From Micromonospora sp. RHAY321 (GTDB lineage Bacteria > Actinomycetota > Actinomycetes > Mycobacteriales > Micromonosporaceae), in assembly GCF_023896955.1 (NCBI RefSeq), contig NZ_JAMHIW010000001.1, forward strand, positions 248,001 to 312,000: a DNA stretch of 64,000 nt, in the 5' to 3' direction. Below, in pieces: positions 8,141-17,030 of this stretch. The first letter of the stretch is position 1, and each line of letters starts with the position of its first letter. Position numbers and translations under genes: made by a program. The notes below the pieces were generated by a model that was not told where the DNA came from, did no database searches, and saw nothing but the letters and a program-made list of their open reading frames with translations.

Positions 8141-8870
8141 CTCCACTTAATGCGTGACGGCACTGGCAGGCCCGGCGCGGACGGGGCGCTACGGTTTCTC
8201 CGTGTCGATCGACCTTGAGGCGTCGTTGCCAAGACCCGTTCCGCTCGCTGCCGTGTTGACCGCCGCACGGAACACCCTAACGGAGCTTCTCGGCGTGGAC
8301 GCGACACCCGGACTGAGCGTGGTCGTTGACCGACGTTACGAGCAGGGGCGTCGCATCGCTGTCGGCCGGCGGCTTGGGGGCTCGGAACTGCTGTCAACCA
8401 CCATCGGTGACCCCATCGACCCCGAGTCCAACGGTTCGCCTGGCGCGATCCACTATGAAATCGATATTACGGGCTGCAATGACGGCGTCTGGCTGATGGT
8501 CATGGACCATGCTCCAGAGGGCGGCAGCGAGGTCGAGGCCGTCTTTAGTCCCTACCGCACGTGTGTGAGTGTTGTCGTAGCGACGGCCATGGCGCTGGCC
8601 GTCGCCGATCTCGGGGGCGGTGAGTTCATCGACGATCAGATTCAGATGCTGCGACCCGGCCACACAGACCCACGCCACGTCGTCAAGGTGACTCGCCTGC
8701 CACGTGACCAGGGCGAATTCCCCGCGAGATGCGAGCGCTACCTACGCCAGTTCCCGCACCTTGGAGACTGGCCGCGCGACGTATCGATGCCCCTAGCCGA
8801 TGCGTACAAGATCGTTTAGCCGGACATGTCGCCCATCATTTGACCTCAATCCGTCACGCATCAAGTGGAG
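8141..8870. repeat. Single-gene unit bracketed by 20-bp inverted repeats
   Basis: CTCCACTTAATGCGTGACGG at 8141-8160 recurs as its reverse complement at 8851-8870 with one mismatch. The pair encloses exactly one gene (8202-8819), with the left arm 41 bp before the GTG start and the right arm 31 bp after the stop. A degenerate further copy (8117-8136) precedes the left arm in direct orientation. Confidence 0.75.
8202..8819 (+). CDS. Hypothetical protein, 205 aa, inside inverted repeats
   Basis: The GTG at 8202 (VSIDLEASLPRPVPLAAVLT) is the likely start; the frame is open further upstream only through the repeat arm. The protein is well composed, with alternating beta-like and helical stretches such as LSVVVDRRYEQGRRIAVGRR, an acidic middle and a C-terminal LPLADAYKIV-like end. 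I recognise no domain. Bracketing by near-perfect inverted repeats suggests it moved as a unit. The neighbours are equally orphan genes. Confidence 0.6.
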   Translation: MSIDLEASLPRPVPLAAVLTAARNTLTELLGVDATPGLSVVVDRRYEQGRRIAVGRRLGGSELLSTTIGDPIDPESNGSPGAIHYEIDITGCNDGVWLMVMDHAPEGGSEVEAVFSPYRTCVSVVVATAMALAVADLGGGEFIDDQIQMLRPGHTDPRHVVKVTRLPRDQGEFPARCERYLRQFPHLGDWPRDVSMPLADAYKIV

Positions 8871-8921
8871 CCCGACAATTCTGGTGGCGTGTGTCGTGTC
8901 CCGGCTGATGCTATACACCGG

Positions 8922-9555
8922 CGTCCCACCACACGCTTGATATGATCGCCAAGACGCATGGGCCGCGTTCACGATCCGTGTCGGCCGTCGATGCCGTCGC
9001 GTTCCGGTGCTACCGGCGGCTGGCTTGGTGTTCGAGGAAGTCTTCCGCGTCTGCCCGGGCCTCGGGCGACGCCGCCGAATGTCCGACCGCCTGTCGCAGC
9101 AACTCAAGCCACTGGGTTGCGTCGGAGGGGTCGGTGTTGAGTAGGCGGTTGGCCATCCAGATTGTCAACGGGGTCGGCTTGCGCCGCAACGATTCGGCGA
9201 GCAGCGGAGGGTAGCCGCTCCAGGCCTCCAGGGTGTGCACGATCGGGCCTGGACTACCCATGTCCGCGTCGTCGAGACTCTCCATGAGTGAGTAGAGCAG
9301 CGGTGCCCACCGCTCCGGGTCGTCCCGTTCGACCAGCTCGGCACAGATCGCCTGTAACCGGTCGGCACCGTCGGCGTTGACGTTCATCGGGTGGAAGTCG
9401 AGCAGCGTGAGCGCCTCCAGCTCGGCGGCAATCCCAGTCAGGCACCGGCTCATGCTCGAAGCCTACGGCCATCGCCGGCTGATCCCTGCTCACGCCCGAC
9501 CGTGACCACGGCGACGAAGCAACCAAGGCCGACCGTCGTGCATGTGCTGGGACGG
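8922..9555. repeat. Second single-gene unit bracketed by related inverted sites
   Basis: The left site CGTCCCACCACACGCTTGA (8922-8940) and the right site CATGTGCTGGGACGG (ending at 9555) share CGTCCCA.CACA.G when one is reversed. They lie outside the minus-strand gene 9010-9453. The match is weaker than for the units on either side but belongs to the same motif family, built on CGTCC and CA(C/T)GCTTGA. Confidence 0.45.
9010..9453 (-). CDS. Hypothetical protein, 147 aa, immunity-like
   Basis: A mostly helical, acidic protein starting at ATG 9453. The central block reads WAPLLYSLMESLDDADMGSP, then GPIVHTLEAW, LLAESLRRKPTPLTIWMANR and AEDFLEHQ. This resembles small cytoplasmic proteins often annotated near polymorphic toxins in actinomycetes, so an immunity or adaptor role is possible; that is inference from style and size. 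No toxin gene is adjacent. The gene is opposite in strand to both neighbours. Confidence 0.65.
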   Translation of the reverse strand: MSRCLTGIAAELEALTLLDFHPMNVNADGADRLQAICAELVERDDPERWAPLLYSLMESLDDADMGSPGPIVHTLEAWSGYPPLLAESLRRKPTPLTIWMANRLLNTDPSDATQWLELLRQAVGHSAASPEARADAEDFLEHQASRR

Positions 9556-9616
9556 AACGTGAAGCATCAGGTGGCACTAACACACTTGTCGTGTCACGGC
9601 ACATGCTTGAGTCTCG

Positions 9617-10069
9617 CGTCCGACCACATGCTTGACGCTGTCGTAGCCTCCCGCCGTGGACATCTACGAGAATCCGCCGCTGGCGCCGCACGGTCAGGCG
9701 GATGAGGCGCTCACTGCTGCTCTAGAGGGCAGAAACCAGGCCCTCTCGCCCAACTCGGTGTTGGTAGGGCTAGCGCTCTACGACGACGACCGCATCTTTG
9801 TCGAGGGCTGGTGCAACCGGATCGCGCACGAAAGCACTGACCTTTGGCTCGTCGCCACGGCGTCGCTCTGCCTGGGCCACCTCGCCCGACGCTTCGGGTA
9901 CCTTGAGCCCGAATCAGTCATGCTCGTCCGCCGCCTCGCTGAGCGTACGGACCTCGACGGCCGGGTCTTCTCCGCCCTCGATGACGTGACGTTCTTCCTT
10001 GAAGAGCTGCCCAACCGAAGGAAGTCGGAGCAGGGCGATTAGGCCGATCGTCAAGCATGTCGTGGGACG
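9617..10069. repeat. Third single-gene unit bracketed by 21-bp inverted repeats
   Basis: Arms at 9617-9637 (ending ACATGCTTGACG) and 10049-10069 (starting CGTCAAGCATGT) are reverse complements at 19 of 21 positions. The left arm ends 18 bp before the GTG of the enclosed gene and the right arm starts 6 bp after its stop. An extra half-copy, ACATGCTTGA, lies at 9601-9610. Confidence 0.75.
9656..10042 (+). CDS. Hypothetical protein, 128 aa, inside inverted repeats
   Basis: Starts at GTG 9656 (VDIYENPPLAPHGQADEALT) and is predominantly helical. LYDDDRIFVEGWCNRIAHES, LWLVATASLCLGHLARRFG and LVRRLAERTDLDGRVFSAL suggest short HEAT-like helical pairs, which are typical of small binding or immunity proteins. 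No catalytic motif is visible. It stands alone within its repeat-bracketed unit. Confidence 0.6.
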   Translation: MDIYENPPLAPHGQADEALTAALEGRNQALSPNSVLVGLALYDDDRIFVEGWCNRIAHESTDLWLVATASLCLGHLARRFGYLEPESVMLVRRLAERTDLDGRVFSALDDVTFFLEELPNRRKSEQGD

Positions 10070-10322
10070 GATTCGTCTGGTCGTCAGGGTTGCGTACGGC
10101 GATCACTCGGCGCCGAGCCCAGGCGGCCCGGGTTGACTCCGTCACCATGCCTCGTGTCTCGTTCGCCAGCTCTCAGCACAACCGACGCGCTCAACAAAAT
10201 CGTTGGATTGCGTCACGGTGGGGCATGGGACTTGAGGTCCGCGCTGATTGCTTTGGTTGGAGAACTGGTTCCCGCCCAGCAGATGAGCGGCCCACTGCGG
10301 CTACGGCAGCCGTCGCTGCCCT

Positions 10323-12443
10323 TTATCGGCCTGGTAGGAGGGTTTCACGGGCGAGGTGGCGAGCGACGGCGCGCAGTTCGTCGCTGGGCTCAAGCCCGGC
10401 GGCGACAAGGCGACGGGCGTAGGAGTCGTAGAGGGCGGCGATGGCGCTCTGGTCGCCGAGGGTCGCGAAGGCGGTCATCGCCCGCTGGTGCAGCTCGGCG
10501 TTGTAGGGATCAACGCGGATGCCGCGCTGCAGCCAGGTAAGGGCCTGCCGGGGGTCGGTCTCGATGGCGGCCAGGGCGGCGTAGGCGTCGATGGCGACGC
10601 GGCGGGTGGCCTCTCGCGGTTGTTGCAGCCATGGCCAGGCGTGCCCGTCGGCGAGTTCGCCGGTGTAGGTGTCGGTGACCGCTTTCCAGGCGGTGGCCCG
10701 GTCAGTGCCTGCTGTGGTGGCGTCGTTGCTGAGGGCGTTGAATCGCCAGAGGTCCGCGTCCAGCAGGGTGGGGTTGAGGCGGTAGCGGTCCTCGGTGTGC
10801 TCGATGACGGTCGGCACCTCGGCGGCGCGAAAGGTGCCGCGGAGCTCACTGAGAGTGGTGTAGAGGCGGCCGGTGAGGGTGTGGGTGGGTAGGCCCGGCC
10901 AGATGGCTTGCACGAGTTCGCGGCTGCTGGCGCCGTCGGGGTGGACGGTGAGGAACACCAGTGCTTGCAGGGCCGCGGTGCGGCGGATGGTCAGTGGCTG
11001 TTCGTCACGCAGGACAGTGGGTTGGCCGAGGACGCGAACCTCGAGCCGATGCTTGCTCCGGCCGCCGGCGACCGGTGATAGTAGCGGCTGGGGTGACGGC
11101 TTCGGGCTGGTGCTCTGTCGTGGTATCCGGGGGCCCGCGGGTGGGAGATGCTCCTGGGAGCCAGGTGAGTGCGCGTGGCCGATCACCGTGAGCAGATCGG
11201 CAGCTGCCATCGGGTCGAGGACGCACAGCCGCATCTTCGACGTCCCACCATCGGGGTAGGTGACGTAGCCGCTGGGGTCGATGACCCAGGTACTGCCGTT
11301 GAGCGACGGGCCGAGCACCAGCGTGGTGCCGGTGTCCGCGGCTGCCGCGCGCCAGTTGCTGGCGGCGCCTTGTGCAGTTGCGTCCACGATGAGCAGCGGT
11401 GGCTGCTGGCCCGGTAAGCGCGGGGCTGCATCGGAGGTTGCCAGGTCTCGCCCGGTGGGGTCCGCGGTGCGAGGCTGGCTGAGGATCGCTGCGGCGTCTT
11501 GAGCGGTGGCGGCCACTCGCACGTGCGGAATCCCGGTGGCGTGGTCGGTGGCGGAGCCGATTAGTGCGTTCAACGCGGAGCGGGTGATGACCAGCGGCGG
11601 GGCGTCGGGATTGCGCAGCCCCGCTAGCGCGGCGGTGACCAGGGCTCCTCGGGCGGCAGCGAGGGCGCCGGGTCCGGTGAATCCGATGGTGCCGCGGGGC
11701 AGGCCGGCAACGGGAGCGGGCAGCACTACCGGGGCGTCTGCAGCGGCGGAATCGTCGTGTGGGGCGGGTGACGCGGTGGGCTCGGCGCTGAGCGCGGCTT
11801 GGACGGCGGCGACGGTGGTGGGCAGCGCGGCCAGATCCGGCTGGTCTCGGGGCTCACGGTCGGGTGGGGTGGGGTGGTAGGCACGGCGGCGGCGCAGCCA
11901 CACCATCGCCGCGGCAGCGCCAACCTGCTGGGCGACGTCATCGGGTAGCCAGCCGCCGGGCACGAGGACTCCCCCGTCCACCGCCAGGTAGGGGGTGTCG
12001 GCGTGGCTGTCATGGCGTGCCGCGGAGTGCCCGTCTTCGGTTCCGGCGGCGATGGGTTGCGCGTTCTGTTGCGGTGGGTCGGCTGCGGTGTGGGCGCCGA
12101 CGCTGAAGGCGGCTGCCCCTGCTACGCCGGTGGCCGTGGCTTGCAGGGGCGTGGGCAGCGGTATCCGGCGAAGCCACCGGACGCTGTCCAGCATCCGGAT
12201 CAGCATCCGCATGGTGACGGTGTAGGCCAGCAGCAGCCATACCAGCCACGCCAGCACGCTCAGGGCAGCGGTCAGGGTCTGCTCGGTCAGTGGCTGCGCC
12301 ACCCACTGCTCGACCTGCGGAAGGGTCGGCCAGCCGGTCAGCGGCCAACCGATGATCCTGACCAGCACGACTGGCGGGACGGCCAGCAGCAGGGCCAGGA
12401 ACAGCAGGGATGCCACCTGGCGGGTCCGGCGCACCTCATCCAC
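10323..12443 (-). CDS. Membrane-anchored BTAD-type transcriptional regulator-like protein
   Basis: A 706-residue protein starting at ATG 12443 after GGAAGGTGG. The N-terminus has membrane helices at about residues 10-32 and 58-84, with a third hydrophobic stretch near 105-120. A long Pro/Ala-rich segment follows, then a region resembling a nucleotide-free P-loop-like fold (GTIGFTGPGALAAARGALV). From about 475 there is a winged-helix domain (LEVRVLGQPTVL, TIRRTAALQALVFLTVH) and then the helical bacterial transcriptional activator domain to the end. SARP-type proteins with this C-terminus activate transcription or act as signalling scaffolds. Being 51 bp downstream of the Hsp70-like gene on the same strand, it is likely co-transcribed and membrane-linked to it. 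Confidence 0.8.
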   Translation of the reverse strand: MDEVRRTRQVASLLFLALLLAVPPVVLVRIIGWPLTGWPTLPQVEQWVAQPLTEQTLTAALSVLAWLVWLLLAYTVTMRMLIRMLDSVRWLRRIPLPTPLQATATGVAGAAAFSVGAHTAADPPQQNAQPIAAGTEDGHSAARHDSHADTPYLAVDGGVLVPGGWLPDDVAQQVGAAAAMVWLRRRRAYHPTPPDREPRDQPDLAALPTTVAAVQAALSAEPTASPAPHDDSAAADAPVVLPAPVAGLPRGTIGFTGPGALAAARGALVTAALAGLRNPDAPPLVITRSALNALIGSATDHATGIPHVRVAATAQDAAAILSQPRTADPTGRDLATSDAAPRLPGQQPPLLIVDATAQGAASNWRAAAADTGTTLVLGPSLNGSTWVIDPSGYVTYPDGGTSKMRLCVLDPMAAADLLTVIGHAHSPGSQEHLPPAGPRIPRQSTSPKPSPQPLLSPVAGGRSKHRLEVRVLGQPTVLRDEQPLTIRRTAALQALVFLTVHPDGASSRELVQAIWPGLPTHTLTGRLYTTLSELRGTFRAAEVPTVIEHTEDRYRLNPTLLDADLWRFNALSNDATTAGTDRATAWKAVTDTYTGELADGHAWPWLQQPREATRRVAIDAYAALAAIETDPRQALTWLQRGIRVDPYNAELHQRAMTAFATLGDQSAIAALYDSYARRLVAAGLEPSDELRAVARHLARETLLPGR

Positions 12444-12494
12444 CTTCCCAACCAGACACGGGAACGCGTCCAGCTGCGGGGACGGTTGAGGTGT

Positions 12495-14360
12495 TCATCG
12501 CGCGTCGACCGGCCTCGGGTCGGTGCGGATGATGCGCGTCCAGACCTGGCGGATCCACCACAGCGTCACCGCGATGGCGTAGATGACGCCGAGGATCCCT
12601 GACGCGGGTCGGCTCACCAGGGCTGCGGTGATCACGCCCAGCGGCGCGGCCAGGATGATCCGTAGCAGCAATGGTGAGACAACGGCCATCACGACCGCGA
12701 CGCCGAGCAGGAGCCCTCCGATGCGGCCGGCGAGGTCGATCCACACCACCATGTCAGGCCACCGGTCCGCGACCAGCGAGTACTGGATCAGGACCATTCC
12801 GGCCGTAGCGGTGATCACCGAGCCCACCGGGAACGCCAGCATGTCGGCCCAGCCGCCTCGAGGTGTCCGCCACGCCCTTGCGGCAACCAGCGCCATCACC
12901 GTGGCAACCACCACGATCGGGGCGATCGGCAGTAGCGCCCACCGCAGGAACGGTCCGACCTCGTCGCCGATATACAGGCTGCCGACGACCGCGTACATGC
13001 CGGCAACCGCCGTCCCGAGGGACGCCGATGCCAGGATCCCGGTGCCCACATGCGCCCCCGGTGACGTCGATGAGCCGGAGGGCTCGCGGGCGGCTACGGC
13101 GGCGCCGATGACGGTGCCCGCGCCCAGGCTCGCGACGACAGCGAACACCGCGGCCATCGCCAGCTCACCCCAGTTCAGCGTCGCCCAGCGCCACAGCACC
13201 CCACCACCGCTCCATACCGGGGTCAACAGAAATTGCGACACCAGCGCCAACGACGCGAAACCGGGTACGGCAATCGCCGCCGCCCGGCGCACCGACGGCA
13301 CCGGCGAGGCATTCGCGGTTACAGGCTCTCCGGCGGGCGCCGCGGCGCCGGCGTCCGCCGCGCCTCGCACCGCGGCGAGACCCGGATCCGAGACAACCAC
13401 CGGGTTGAGGCTGGCTACCTCAATGAACACCTTCTCCAGCGCAGGCGTCTGCGCGGCGCCGCCGGCGCAGTAGATGCCAGCGATCGCGGTCCGCTCGATC
13501 TCCGCCGCCGTGATGACCTCCCCGGTCAACCGGGCGGCACGACGCAGCACCGGGAACGCTGCCTGTTCCAAGACCGGGGCGTTGAGCACTGTTGCCGAGC
13601 CCGATGGCAGCGCGACCGTCACTGCGGGGTGAATCGCCAGGGCGTGCTTGGCTTCCCGGACGCTCGCGGCCAGGGCCCACCATCCGCCCTGCTCGGGTGC
13701 GGAGCTAGGGTCGCCGCCTGCCAGCGCCTCGGTCAGGGAACGGTCGATGGCGGCGCCGCCGGCATCGGGGTCGGCAAGGGTAGCGAGGACCTCGAATCCC
13801 GTCGGCCCGCGCCGTAACACACTCACCTCGGCGCCGGCGCCCAGATCACACACCACCACGAACGAGCCCACCGGCAGCTGCACACCCGAGGCCACCAGAT
13901 AGCCGGCAACCGCCACCGGCGCCTCCACCAGACGGGGCTGCGCCAATCCGGCTCGGTGCGCGGCTTGGCGCAGCCACGTCCGCCGCCGCGGTCCCCACCC
14001 CGCCGGCACCACCATCCGCACATCGGACACGGTCGCCCTCGCAGTCCGCTGCGCTTCCTCGGCCACTCGCCGCAACGTCGCGGCCACGACGTCTAGGCCG
14101 TCAACCTGCGTGCCCGCGACAGTTATCTGCTCCGGGGAGCGCCGCGGCGTGGGAATGAACCGGTCCGGAGCCGCTGCTGCCGCCTGCCACGCGCCCTGGC
14201 CGGTCAGGAGTCCGCCGTCCGGCGACAGCAAGACCGCGCTGGACAGCGCCGGCTGGCCATCGAAGAGCAGGGGCACCCAGGTGCCGTCCGGCCATGCCAG
14301 CACCGCGCTCGTGTTGGCGCTGCCACAGTCGATTGCTAGCCGCGCGTCCCCCGCTCGCAT
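12495..14360 (-). CDS. Hsp70-like ATPase domain fused to a multi-pass membrane domain
   Basis: 621 residues. The first ~340 resemble an Hsp70/actin ATPase: phosphate-1 motif AIDCGSANTSAVLAW (8-22), DVRMVVPAGWGPRRR, and phosphate-2 motif VVVCDLGAGAEVSVL near 168-182, where DLGGGT of DnaK has become DLGAGA. The substrate-binding domain of DnaK is absent. Instead six or seven hydrophobic helices fill residues ~360-610. It is therefore not a classical chaperone but a membrane protein with an Hsp70-type nucleotide-binding head. It is the first gene of an operon with the BTAD protein. Its substrate is unknown. Confidence 0.8.
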   Translation of the reverse strand: MRAGDARLAIDCGSANTSAVLAWPDGTWVPLLFDGQPALSSAVLLSPDGGLLTGQGAWQAAAAAPDRFIPTPRRSPEQITVAGTQVDGLDVVAATLRRVAEEAQRTARATVSDVRMVVPAGWGPRRRTWLRQAAHRAGLAQPRLVEAPVAVAGYLVASGVQLPVGSFVVVCDLGAGAEVSVLRRGPTGFEVLATLADPDAGGAAIDRSLTEALAGGDPSSAPEQGGWWALAASVREAKHALAIHPAVTVALPSGSATVLNAPVLEQAAFPVLRRAARLTGEVITAAEIERTAIAGIYCAGGAAQTPALEKVFIEVASLNPVVVSDPGLAAVRGAADAGAAAPAGEPVTANASPVPSVRRAAAIAVPGFASLALVSQFLLTPVWSGGGVLWRWATLNWGELAMAAVFAVVASLGAGTVIGAAVAAREPSGSSTSPGAHVGTGILASASLGTAVAGMYAVVGSLYIGDEVGPFLRWALLPIAPIVVVATVMALVAARAWRTPRGGWADMLAFPVGSVITATAGMVLIQYSLVADRWPDMVVWIDLAGRIGGLLLGVAVVMAVVSPLLLRIILAAPLGVITAALVSRPASGILGVIYAIAVTLWWIRQVWTRIIRTDPRPVDAR

Positions 14361-14604
14361 AGATCTCAGTCAAACATGAGGATCACGTTCACGTCACCCA
14401 TGAATTACTCACCGACACCACCGCCGGCCACCTCACCCGCCCTGGTAGGGGCTGAAACACCGCCCACAGACGCTGTGACCGAATCCGGGTCACTGCGCTG
14501 CCCCTTGTCGAACCCTGATGGCCCACCCAGCGGTCATGTTCAGCCATCAAGGCACCCGACCAGTTGCCCCTCGCCAACGACACCGACGCGTATTGGATAA
14601 AACC

Positions 14605-14965
14605 GTGGACCCCTCAGACACCGCCATCCCCTCCCCCGCCGATGACCTCGCCCGCGTCTGGACCGCCGCAGCCCTGACAACCGAATCCGCCGATCACGAC
14701 CGCGCCGAGACAGCAGCGCGAGCCACCTACCGTGCGGCCGGCCTGCCGGAACCGGCGCAGTTCATCTGGTGCCCGTCCCCGTGGGTCGCTTCCGATCACC
14801 TTCAGCGGCTCATCGACGACGGGCAGAGCCCGCTCGTCACCGCCGTGCGCCGCGCGGTGTTGAACCGGGCCTTGTCCAGGGCCCGCGCCCGCTGGTGCAG
14901 CGGGCCAGCGACATCGAGCGGTTCACCGCCTTCGGCGACTTCCACTCGTTCTTCGAGCGGAAGGG
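14605..14965 (+). pseudogene. 5' part of a gene interrupted by the IS607-type element
   Basis: From GTG 14605 the frame reads a helical N-terminus (DDLARVWTAAALTTESADHD, then ARATYRAAGLPEPAQFIW). This resembles the start of actinobacterial DUF6745-type orphan proteins. Near 14870-14890 the frame shifts, and coding continues as LVQRASDIERFTAFGDFHSF up to the insertion point at 14965. The 3' part resumes at 17031. The gene was thus frameshifted as well as split. The family name is from memory and uncertain. Confidence 0.5.
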
Positions 14966-15027
14966 TTGTCAGCAGTTCTCGCTTCTGTGAGCAGACATCC
15001 GGATACGTGAGTATTAGTGTCGGTCTC

Positions 15028-15603
15028 ATGAAGCTTGCCGAGTGGGCACGCCGCAACGGGGTGCATCCACAGACCGCGTACCGATGGTTCCGCGAGGGAA
15101 CCATGCCGGTACCCGCTCGGCGTCTTCCGTCGGGAACGATCATGGTGGACGTTGTCAGTAACGACACCCAGGGCCAGGTGGTTGTCTACGCCCGGGTGTC
15201 GTCGGTCGATCGGCGAGCCGACCTTGACCGGCAGGTCGCCCGGGTGGCCGGCTGGGTCACCGGGCAGAACATGGTCGTCTCCCGCGTGGTGACCGAGGTC
15301 GGCTCCGCCGTGGACGGCCGATGTAAGAAGTTCCTCGGGCTGCTGCGCGACCCGTCCGTGACGACGATCGTGGTCGAGCACCGGGACCGGTTCGCCCGGT
15401 TCGGCGCCGAGTACGTTGAGGCGGCGCTGGCCGCCCAGGGCCGCCGGCTGTTGGTCGCCGACCCGGCCGAGGTGGACGACGACCTGGTGTGGGACGTGAC
15501 GGAGATCCTGACCAGCCTGTGCGCCCGGCTGTACGGCCGTCGGGCCGGGGCGATCCGCGCCAGCCGCGCTGTGGCCGCGGCCACAGCCGAGGACGAGTCG
15601 TGA
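15028..15603 (+). CDS. tnpA: IS607-family serine recombinase (TnpA)
   Basis: 191 residues from ATG 15028. The N-terminal MerR-like DNA-binding helix pair reads KLAEWARRNGVHPQTAYRWF. The resolvase catalytic domain follows, with VVVYARVSSVDRRADLDRQV holding the nucleophilic Ser, TTIVVEHRDRFARFGAEYVE with the conserved Arg pair, and a C-terminal helix. It catalyses excision and integration at GG sites through a covalent serine intermediate. Its stop overlaps the tnpB start (GTGA at 15600-15603), so translation is coupled. It appears intact. Confidence 0.9.
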   Translation: MKLAEWARRNGVHPQTAYRWFREGTMPVPARRLPSGTIMVDVVSNDTQGQVVVYARVSSVDRRADLDRQVARVAGWVTGQNMVVSRVVTEVGSAVDGRCKKFLGLLRDPSVTTIVVEHRDRFARFGAEYVEAALAAQGRRLLVADPAEVDDDLVWDVTEILTSLCARLYGRRAGAIRASRAVAAATAEDES

Positions 15604-17027
15604 AGCGGTACGAGCCGCCGGCCGGCTGGACCGTGCAGGCGTACCGGTTCGTCCTGGACCCGAGTGACGCCCAGGTTCTCGGTCTGCGCCGCAACACCGG
15701 TGCGGCCCGGTTCGCCTACAACCACATGCTGCGCCGGGTCAGCGCGGTGACGACGCAACGGGCTGCCGAGGCCAGCTACGGGGTGGCCGAGGCCGACCTG
15801 ACGCCGTGGCAGGGCTGGTCCCTACCGGACCTGCGGCGCACCTGGAACGAGATCAAGCAGTGGGTAGCGCCGTGGTGGGCGCAGTGCTCCAAGGAGGCGT
15901 TCAACACCGGGCTGGCGAACCTGTCCGCGGCGCTGGGTAATTGGCACGCCTGGCGTACCGGTGCCCGCAAGGGCCGCCGGATGGGCTGGCCCCGGACCAA
16001 GAGGAAGCACGGTCGCAGGTCGGCCCGGTTCACCACCGGCGCGATCCGGGTCGACCCCGGCTACCGGCACGTGGTGCTGCCCCGGCTGGGCCGCATCCGC
16101 ACCCACGAATCCACCCGTAAGCTGGCCCGCCGGGTGAAGGCCGGCACCGCGACGATCCTGTCCGCCACGGTCACCGAAACCGCCGGACGGTGGTTCTGCT
16201 CGTTCCAGGTCGCCGTCCGGCGCACGGTCGGACGGCCGGCGCACGCGCCGAAGGCCGGCCGGGTGGTCGGGGTGGACGCCGGGATCAAGCACCTGGCCGT
16301 GTTGTCTACCGGCGAGATGGTGCCGAACCCGGCGCCGTTCAAGGCCGCGTTGAAGAAACTCGGCAAGGCGCAGCGCCGTGCGGCCCGGCGGATCGGCCCC
16401 TACGACCCGCAGGCCAGGCGCAAGCGGACCGCGTCGAACCGGTGGCAGCGGGCACAGGACGCGGTGGCTCGACTGCACGCCACGGTCGCGGCCGTCCGCG
16501 CCGACTCGTGGCACCAGCTCACCACCCGCCTGGCGCAGCAGTTCACCACGATCGTCGTGGAGGACCTCCACGTGGCGGGGATGGTACGTAACCGCAAGCT
16601 GGCCCGGTCCCTGACCGACGCCGCCCCGGCGACGCTGCGCCGGCACCTCGGCTACAAGACCGGCTGGTACGGCAGCACGCTGCACGTCACCGACCGGTGG
16701 TACCCCAGCTCCAAAACGTGCTCCGCCTGCAAGACGGTGAAACCCAAGCTGTCGCTGGCCGAGCGCACGTTCCGCTGCACCGCGTGCAGGCTGTCCCTGG
16801 ACCGGGACGTCAACGCCGCACGTAATCTTGCCGCGCTCGTGCGGCACGTCGACCTGGAGTTGCCGGGCGACGCAAAAACAGGACGTGGAGCCTACGTAAG
16901 ACCCGTAAGACCTGCATGCGCAGGCGGGGCGGCGGGCCGTGAAGCGTCAAGACCGGTCCATCCGGTCAACGTCGCCCGGCAACGGACGACTGCCAATCAG
17001 GAGTCACCTTCGCTCACTGAAAGGTAA
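15600..17027 (+). CDS. tnpB: TnpB, RNA-guided nuclease of the IS607-type element
   Basis: 475 residues from GTG 15600. The N-terminal helical domain (YRFVLDPSDAQVLGLRRNTG, AARFAYNHMLR) and WED-like region precede the RuvC parts. These are VVGVDAGIKHLAVLSTG with the first Asp (about residue 223), IVVEDLHVAGM with the Glu, a zinc finger CSACKT...CTACRL, and DRDVNAARNLAA with the last Asp. All catalytic residues are present, so it should be an active omega-RNA-guided DNA endonuclease that helps the element persist. The omega RNA is expected to overlap the 3' end of this gene. The C-terminal ~45 residues beyond the RuvC end are low-complexity. Confidence 0.9.
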   Translation: MKRYEPPAGWTVQAYRFVLDPSDAQVLGLRRNTGAARFAYNHMLRRVSAVTTQRAAEASYGVAEADLTPWQGWSLPDLRRTWNEIKQWVAPWWAQCSKEAFNTGLANLSAALGNWHAWRTGARKGRRMGWPRTKRKHGRRSARFTTGAIRVDPGYRHVVLPRLGRIRTHESTRKLARRVKAGTATILSATVTETAGRWFCSFQVAVRRTVGRPAHAPKAGRVVGVDAGIKHLAVLSTGEMVPNPAPFKAALKKLGKAQRRAARRIGPYDPQARRKRTASNRWQRAQDAVARLHATVAAVRADSWHQLTTRLAQQFTTIVVEDLHVAGMVRNRKLARSLTDAAPATLRRHLGYKTGWYGSTLHVTDRWYPSSKTCSACKTVKPKLSLAERTFRCTACRLSLDRDVNAARNLAALVRHVDLELPGDAKTGRGAYVRPVRPACAGGAAGREASRPVHPVNVARQRTTANQESPSLTER

Positions 17028-17030
17028 CGG

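Larger units (their letters stand above)
14966..17030 (+). mobile_element. IS607-type insertion element with tnpA and tnpB
   Basis: The element carries a serine recombinase and TnpB in overlapping frames and splits a coding frame. Left flank ...GAAGGG ends at 14965; right flank starts TACTACGG at 17031 after a GG at 17029-17030. Insertion at a GG dinucleotide is known for IS607. There are no long terminal inverted repeats. Short TGTGAG/CGTGAG motifs near the left end are mirrored by CTCACTG near the right end and may bind the recombinase. The flank 17031-17050 would be the natural TnpB guide sequence. Confidence 0.75.
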
